From positions 1 to 64,000 of the forward strand of contig NZ_JANAVY020000011.1 of NCBI RefSeq assembly GCF_025195085.2: a DNA stretch of 64,000 nt. Reading direction: 5' to 3'. Each line of letters starts with the position of its first letter. The first letter of the stretch is position 1. Under the pieces are notes generated by a model that was not told the origin of the DNA, searched no databases, and was given only the letters and a program-made list of their open reading frames with translations. Positions 53,701 to 62,700 of this stretch are shown here, one piece after another. Position numbers and translations under genes: made by a program. Origin of the DNA: Vibrio intestinalis. Its GTDB lineage: Bacteria; Pseudomonadota; Gammaproteobacteria; Enterobacterales; Vibrionaceae.

Positions 53701-56700
53701 ACTGTTTGATACGGGCAGCTTTGGTACAACCGAAGGCGCAGACCAAGTGGTGCTGTACAAGATAGACCCAATGACCAATCCAGTTGTCGGTCTTAAATCA
53801 CAAGGGGTTGATATCAGCCTTGAAGCGCCAAGCATCGATAGCGACAACAACCACACTTATATTGCCAAAGCCGGCAGTGTGGAAGTGTTCGTACTGACGC
53901 TAAACGCGGATGGCAGCTACCGCTTTGACCTTAAAGCCCCGATTGACCATGCCACAGGTGAAGACAGCAAAGATCTTACGTTTAAGGTGCTAGCAGAAGA
54001 TTTTGATGGTGATACTGGCAGTAAAGATCTGCTCGTTACACTGACGGATGACGCGCCCGTACTTTCTGGTTTCACCGGACAAACCAGCGTTGATGAAGAT
54101 GACATTGTTGGCCTTGGCTCATCGGTTGGTGGTGATAACCCAATCTCAGGCAACTTTGATATTGCTGAAGGGGCCGATGGCATTAAGAGCTATCAACTAA
54201 CCAATGGCCCAGCAGCACTGTCTGGTATTGAGTCAGAAGGCGAAGCAGTAGTGTGGGGCAACAGTGGCAACCCAACGGTTGTGACGACCGCCGCAGGTAG
54301 CACCTATACCTACACGGCTGAAACCAGCAAAGGCACGGTGTTTACTTTGGTGTTCAACACCGCTGACAACAGCTACCAATTCAATCTGGTTAAGCCTCTC
54401 GACCACGACAAGGTACAAGGCGAGAACATTCAGCCGCTGAGCTTCGATATCAGCGCGACCGATTTTGACAACGACACTACCGAATCGAAAACCTTAACCA
54501 TCAATGTGATTGATGACGTGCCAGTGATTGACACAGTTGAAGCTATGGCGGTGGATGAAGACGATTTAGTCGGTGGCACCAACCAAGGTGGTGACCCACT
54601 GTTTGATACGGGCAGCTTTGGTACCACCGAAGGCGCTGACCAAGTGGTGCTGTACAAGATAGACCCAATGACCAATCCAGTTGCCGGTCTTAAATCACAA
54701 GGGGTTGATATCAGCCTTGAAGCGCCAAGCATCGATAGCGACAACAACCATACTTATGTTGCCAAAGCAGGCAGTGTGGAAGTGTTCGTACTGACGCTAA
54801 ACGCGGATGGCAGCTACCGCTTTGACCTTAAAGCCCCGATTGACCATGCCACAGGTGAAGACAGCAAAGATCTTACGTTTAAGGTGCTAGCAGAAGATTT
54901 TGATGGTGATACTGGCAGTAAAGATCTGCTCGTTACACTGACGGATGACGCGCCCGTACTTTCTGGTTTCACCGGACAAACCAGCGTTGATGAAGATGAC
55001 ATTGTTGGCCTTGGCTCATCGGTTGGTGGTGATAACCCAATCTCAGGCAACTTTGATATTGCTGAAGGGGCCGATGGCATTAAGAGCTATCAACTAACCA
55101 ATGGCCCAGCAGCACTGTCTGGTATTGAGTCAGAAGGCGAAGCAGTAGTGTGGGGCAACAGTGGCAACCCAACGGTTGTGACGACCGCTGCAGGTAGCAC
55201 CTATACCTACACGACTGAAACCAGCAAAGGCACGGTGTTTACTTTGGTATTTAACACCGCTGACAACAGCTACCAATTCAATCTGGTTAAGCCTCTTGAC
55301 CATGACAAGGTACAAGGCGAGAACATTCAGCCGCTGAGTTTTGACATCAGCGCGACCGATTTTGACAACGACACTACCGAATCGAAAACCTTAACCATCA
55401 ATGTGATTGATGACGTGCCAGTGATTGACACCGTTGAAGCACTGGCGGTGGATGAAGACGATTTAGTCGGTGGCACCAACCAAGGTGGTGACCCACTGTT
55501 TGATACGGGCAGCTTTGGTACCACCGAAGGCGCTGACCAAGTGGTGCTGTACAAGATAGACCCAATGACCAATCCAGTCGCAGGTCTTAAATCACAAGGG
55601 GTCGATATCAGCCTTGAAGCGCCAAGTATCGTCGACAACAACCACACTTATATTGCCAAAGCCGGCAGTGTGGAAGTGTTCGTACTGACGCTAAACGCCG
55701 ATGGCAGCTACCGCTTTGAGCTTAAAGCACCGATTGACCATGCCACAGGTGAAGACAGCAAAGATCTTACGTTTAAGGTGCTAGCAGAAGATTTTGATGG
55801 TGATACCGGCAGTAAAGATCTGCTGGTGACGCTGACGGATGACGCCCCAGTATTAAATAGCTTTAATGGTGATCAAATTGTTGATGAAGACGATATTGCT
55901 ATCGTTGGTTCTGACCCGGATAAAGAACTGACGACTATTGGTGGTACGTTTGATATTGATGCCGGTGCCGATGGTTTGAAGGCAATTTCTATTGCCAATG
56001 AAGCCTCGGTGCTGAATGGCCTTAAATCAGGCAATGAAGCGTTAGAGTGGGCAACGACCACAACTGTGGGTGATGTGATCACTTATACCGCTCGAACAGA
56101 AACTGGTAAAGAGCCAGTGTTTACCATGGTGTTTAATACTAACACTGAGCGTTACGACTTTACTTTGATTAAAGCGTTAGACCATCCAGAAGGACAGCTC
56201 GAGAACACGTTACCAATCAACTTCCAAATCTCAGTGATTGACTTTGATAACGATGAAAGTAATGCGATTCCGCTGCCAATCACGATTGTTGATGACATTC
56301 CTCAGCTAATCAGTGCTGAGCGATTGGGTGTGATGGAAGACGATCTTGCAACTGGTTCTAGTCCTAACCCAACCGCTTTGGTTGACCAAGGCACTTTCAC
56401 CCGAGTAGAAGGTGCGGACTCCATCGCTAAGTATGCTTTAGATCCAAACAGTTCACCTTTGACTGGATTGAAATCTGCTGGTGTCGATGTGGTATTTGAT
56501 CCAGTTATTATCGATAGCGCGACTAATCAACATACTTATGTAGCTAAAGCTGGCGCAGTTCCTGTCTTCGAGCTGATATTCAAAGCGGATGGCACGTATA
56601 CTTTTGAGTTGCTTGCACCAATAGACCATCAACTTAATTCAGACCTAACGACATTGACGTTTGATGTGATTGCGACTGACGTCGATGGCGATACCAGTGG

Positions 56701-59700
56701 CACGTCGCTATCTGTGGATATTCGTGATGACTTACCTGCTTTGACTGGCTTCAATGGCGATACTGTCGTTGATGAGGACGATCTCGCAAGTGGTTCTGAC
56801 CGTCGTAAAGAGAGCACAACCGCTGACGGTACTTTTGTGGTTACGGATGGCGCAGATGGTATTGATGAATATCAGATAGCCAACTTAGATACTGTGCTTA
56901 ATGGCTTGCAGTCGGATGACCAAGACTTACGTTGGGATACTGTAGTAACCAATGGCGCACTGGTCACTCATACCGCTGTAACCGAAACGGATGGTGATCC
57001 TGTGTTCACCATGGTGTTCGATAGTGTAAACAACACTTATGCGTTTACCTTGCTCCAACCGTTTGATCATGTTGATGGACAAAATCAGAATCGCCAAGCG
57101 ATTGATTTCCAGATAAAAGCGGTTGATTTTGATAAAGATGAAACCGCGCCGATTCCGCTTTCAATTCAAGTGGTTGATGATATTCCTGTTACTCGAAATC
57201 GCACTTTAACCTTTACTGAAGGGGATGATGCTGCAGGAAGAAACGTGCTGGTTCGCCCAGGTGCAGATGGCGCGGAAGTGACACTCGTTGAAGGGACCGA
57301 TACCACCAATGGCTCTATTCGTTTTGAGTTGTTGAGTGATGGCCTAAATGGTTCTGCTGGCGATATTGTGGATAGCTTGAACTTTGTTGATGACCCAACA
57401 CAGCCGTTTACGGGTGGTGATCAGATTTCTGTCAAAGTGCTAGAGACTATTTACGACAGTGCGGGCAATCCTATTTCAAATATAGAACTTGGCACTTTGC
57501 AAGTTCGACCGCAAGCAGGGGATCGAGGCCGATTTATCTTTGAGCCTGTCGATAATCTAAGTCAAGATGGCGATCGTTTTACCTTCCAACTAGCAGTGAG
57601 AGTGACAGATGGCGATTATGATGTTCGTAATCGCACCGTTACGATCAATATTGACGATAGAGAAGCGGAAATTACCCAATCTGAAGTCGTGAGCTTTGAA
57701 GATTCGGGTCGAAACCTCAATTTAGATTTTGATCCTGCGATCACCAATAGTAATAGTTTCGATAATCAAGGCAGTCTGCAAGTTACGCCGTCACAAGTTT
57801 TGTTAACCGTTAACCTATTCGACCTCGATAATGGCGAGCAACTTGGCGATATTACTGTTGAGGCAGGCACGCACAATGGCACTTTCTATTACTATGATGG
57901 CTCAACCTACCGAGAGCTAAGCGCTCAACCTGATGGAAGCGTCGTGCTTGATGCCAGCAACGTAAATCAATCAATAGATCCTACGACACAAATCGCTACG
58001 CTCAATAACTTGTTCTTTGTGCCAGAGCGTCATTATTCATCAAGCAGTAATGGCTTTACCGTGCCAATCACTGTTCAAGTATTAAATAGCGATGGTGCGG
58101 ACCACGACGTTAATGGCACGCTCAATCTTGAAGTGAAAGCGGTTGTTGATGTTGCCGAGTGGCAAGATGCAGATAACCAATATTCATACACAGTTAAAGA
58201 GGATGTGGATAACGCCGTTCTAGATCTCGAAGCGGCAACTCAAGATACCAGTAACCCAGAAGCGATCTCTTATCGCTTAGAGGTGACCGCAGGGTTGGGT
58301 AAGTTCGTGTTGGTTGATGGCCAAGGGCAAACTATTGACCCCGATCCAATCACAGGCCACTACTTGATTGCCGCGGCTGATATTAACGATGTGCAAGTCG
58401 ACCCCATTGATCAGTTCTCTGGTTACATCACTTTTAAAGCATATGCTTTGACTCAAGAGAGTGATAACTGGGAGCTAAATAAGCAAGTCGTTGAATCGGC
58501 GCCACGAGATCTGATCATCAATGTTACGCCTGATGCTGACCAAGGCAGCTTGAGTGTGAACCGTATTAGCATTTTTGAAGACAACGCTAAAACTCAAGAT
58601 GCGATTGACCCAGATGATCCTGCTCAGCATGAAAAGTTCACTTTAGACAAGGTGATTACTCTGGGGTCGACGGTGGATATTGATGCGCCAAATGATGATT
58701 CAGAGTATCAGTTTGTTCGCATTAGCAACTTTACCAGCGAAGATGGCTCTCCACTCGATGACTCCGAGCTGTTTGGTTACAAGGTTCGTTGGGTGGGTGA
58801 TGATCCAGAACCTGCTGACGCCATTAGTGAAATTTCACCGGGAGTGTATGAGATCCTAGAATCCGCATTACCTTATGTTGAAGTTCAGCCACCGAAAGAC
58901 AGCAACAAAGACTTTACCTTTGATGTTGAAGGGTTTGTCAAAGATACCGCGACGTTAGAAAACGGCTCTGTTGTTGAAAGCACTCTCTCTATTGGTGCGG
59001 CTAAAACCGTCAACGTTTCGGTTAAAGGTGTGGCGGATATTCCTTATATCCCGTTAGATACCGTGCCTATGGTACCAGCGAATGGGCCGGATAAAGGCAT
59101 TTGGTATCAATACGATGACGGTACTGGGCTAGTTGGGGTTCAGGCCGTTATCGATGAAAGTAGTGAGATTGAAATCGACTTTGCTGTACTTCCGGGTGAA
59201 GAGCAGCATGGGGTATTTGATGGCTCTGAGTCGTTATCTGTATTGTTGTTTAACATCCCACAAGGGGTGGAGCTGAAAGATGGCAATGGCGGTATTATCG
59301 ATTTGGTGTATACCGGCGAAGTTGGCGGTAAGCCAGTCTTCCAAGCCAATATTACTCAAGCGGGCTATCAATCAGGTATTACGATTATTCCTGACAAGCA
59401 CCAAACTGATGACTTTGAAATACAAGCGAAAATTGTCGTCACCGAAGACGATGGTCACGTGCGCGAAGTGACTGGCGTAATCAAAGTGGACGTAGAACCT
59501 GTGATAGAGATGGGCGGGGATAATAATACCTTTAGCCGCTCTGTGACAGGCAATGAAGATAGCTTTATTCGTTTACCTTGGCAGGCAACTGGCAATACCA
59601 ATGATCCCGATAGTACCTCGACAACGAACGGCAGAGATTTTGAGTTTGTTACTGAAATCAGTATTTCTAACTTTCCGGATGGGGTAGATATTCGCCTTGG

Positions 59701-62700
59701 CAGTAGCGACATTGTCGTTATCGATGGCGTACTGCAGCCGGGTTACCCTAATGTGAGCTATGCCAATGGTGTATTGACCATTACTGGGCTTGATCAAAAC
59801 TCCCCTGAGCCACAGATTTTTGTCAAACCACCAGAAGACTCTAGTATAGACATTATTCATCAAGACCCTGATGACCCTAGCTATGTGTTCCAAGCTAAGT
59901 TGAATGTACGCGAGATTGATGAAGATGACCCGTCATTGATTGTAGATACCACAGTGACAGGTAACTTGAGTGTTATTGTTCGTCCTGTTGTTGAAGCAGA
60001 TGCTGATTTAAGTGTGACTGATCAGCTTGGCAACACAGTGACTTCGGTTGAAGACGACAACGGAATGGGAGTTGATGGAAAAATTAACTTCACCATCAAT
60101 CATTCTGCTGGCGGGCAAGGTGATGCAAACATCATTGTATTTGAAGACCTAGACCCTAGTTCGGATGAAGAAGTCGATCAAATAGTGATCCGCTTTATTG
60201 ATATACCTGATGCTGATTTACAGCAGGTGATGGATGAAATTGTAGTCATCGGTGGTGTAAATAATGGTGATGGCTCGTGGACGATTACGTCTGAGCAAGA
60301 CTTCAGCATTGTCGCACCAGAAGGGTTGAAATACCCAGACCCGAATGCAACAGAAAACACCATCCGAATTGAGATAGTGGCAGAGGCCATTGACCGTGGT
60401 GATGAAGGCGAAGGTAGTGCGCCAAGAGAAGTGAGAACTGAGCTGGATATCACTTTCCCACATACCATAACCTCCATTACGAGTATTGCTGCTGAAATAG
60501 AGCTTATCGATCCTGCGAATGCCATTGTCGTCGGTACCGAAGACAATCGATTTGATGTGAGCTCACAGCTCAATAATTTGCTGCGTGTTAAAGCGAACAC
60601 AGGGGATCTTATTCCGGATCAGGTGACGATTGTTATCGACACCCGTGATATTCCAGCGGAAGTGACGGGTGTGTCTATTGGACAAGGTGCTGGCTCTGCA
60701 AATTATGAGTATGATTTTGCTAATGAACTGCATCTATTTAAAGCTGAAGTGAACAGCAATGGTGATTTAATCATTCCAAGTGGCTTAGAGTTTTTGATGC
60801 CAACTGATTATGCAGGGGACTTTATACTGCCAATCAGTGTGGTCACCACAGATACCCAATCTGGTGATGAGAAGCTCGCGATAGACCCGAATGATCCAAG
60901 TCGAGAAAAGATAGATATTAAGTTTGCGGTATCGCCATTGGTTGATGTGCCTGAAGCACAAGACACCGATGGGGATGGAGTGCCAGATCCTGTTGCGGGT
61001 ATCAATTATGGTGATGGTCAGCCAGGCGACAACGATGTTTCTCCTTCGTTTACTATCAACGCAAGCTCGGTTGATGAGACGACAGGCGCTACGCTAAGCA
61101 GCGATGCACTTGAAGATAATCTCATAAAGCTCAGCCTAGCCGTTGATCTGGCTGATTCACTCAATGCAGATAATGAGGGACGAGAGCGTTTAACTAAAGT
61201 GGTCATTGACCTTGTTGACCCGAGCGCTGGCACATTTGTCGATAGTAATGGTAACCCTATACCTAACGTCACCACTCAGCTTGAGATCGCCTCTAGTGAT
61301 CCTAACGATATTATTGCGGCATTAAGCAATATCCACTTTAAGCTAACTGAAAACTACCCAACGGCGACCAGCGGTAACATGGTTGAGTTGCAAGTGACGG
61401 GTACAGTAGCGGATATCGCAGTGTTTGATGATACCGGAATTACCTCTGTGACCAATCAACAAGTGGATAAGAACTTCATTACCAAGATGTCGTTTGAAGT
61501 GGTCCCAGTTCTTGACCCTGTGATTACGCCGCAAGGCGCGACAGCGATAGTCGTGGGTGATGAAGACACGGACATTGAACTGAAGACCACCGCAGGTGGT
61601 TTAGAGATTTCGCTAACCGACACCGACGGCTCGGAAGTGTTCTTATCGGCCAAGTTAACTGGTGTACCAGAGAACTTCTTAGTCGACAGTACTTCAGCAG
61701 ATTTTGTGGTGAAAAATAACGGTGGTGGTGAGTGGAGTATTCAGCTCACTGACCCAACGATCACGACAATAGACCTCTCATCGATCATTATTACCCCTGC
61801 TCAGCACTTTAGCGGGCGAGCGGATATCAATGTCGAAGTATTCACACAAGAGCAATTGCTTGGTGTACCGACCCCGCACGTAGGTCAGTTCACCATTGAA
61901 GTGAAACCAAAAGGTGACATTGTCGATGTTGACCCAGTCGCGTCAGTTGATGGCGTGGAGGGCGAAAATGTCGATATCACCATTAATGCGAGTGTCATTG
62001 ATACGGTTGATTTATTACCGGGAGAGCCGACAGAAGACCAACCTGAAACCTTACTGGTTACGGTAGAAAATGTGCCGGATGGTGCCACTATTTTTGCCAG
62101 CGATGGCATCACACCAGCTGTGAATTTAGGCGGCGGTATTTGGCAGCTTGAAGTGAACGCGCAAAGCATCGATAAAATCGTGTTTAATTCTGGCGAGCAA
62201 AATGCAGGTACTTGGGACACTGATAGCCTGAAGATTAAAGTTCAGTCAGTTGATACGGATTACAATGGCGTTAAAGATCTTGGGCCAATTAATGACTTCG
62301 ATGTCGCGGTAAATATTCAATCGATCAACGATCGACCTGAATTTGCTGGTATCAATGACATTACGACGGCGGAAGATACCATCGTCGATGTGAAAGGCTT
62401 TACCATCAGCGATATCGACTCAAGCTTAGATGACCCAAGTGCGGTGTACACGCTGACTCTAACCGTTGATGCAGGAGCCTTATCCTTTGATTCAGGCATC
62501 GCGGGCAATATGGGCGTCACCTCGGTGACTTTAGACCCATCCAATCTATTTGTGACTATTTTAGGCACAGTGGATGCTATCAATACCGCGATTGGTCAGG
62601 GCTTAGTGAAATACACGCCAGTGGCCGATAGCAATAATCTGGTTGATACTGATGGCGTACAAGTGACGGCTGTTGTGGATGATGGCGGCAATATTGGTGA

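Noticed and set aside
52265-55849. Possible CRISPR-like or satellite array
   Set aside because: Units are about 900 bases, contiguous and in frame with one protein; there are no short repeats with variable spacers.
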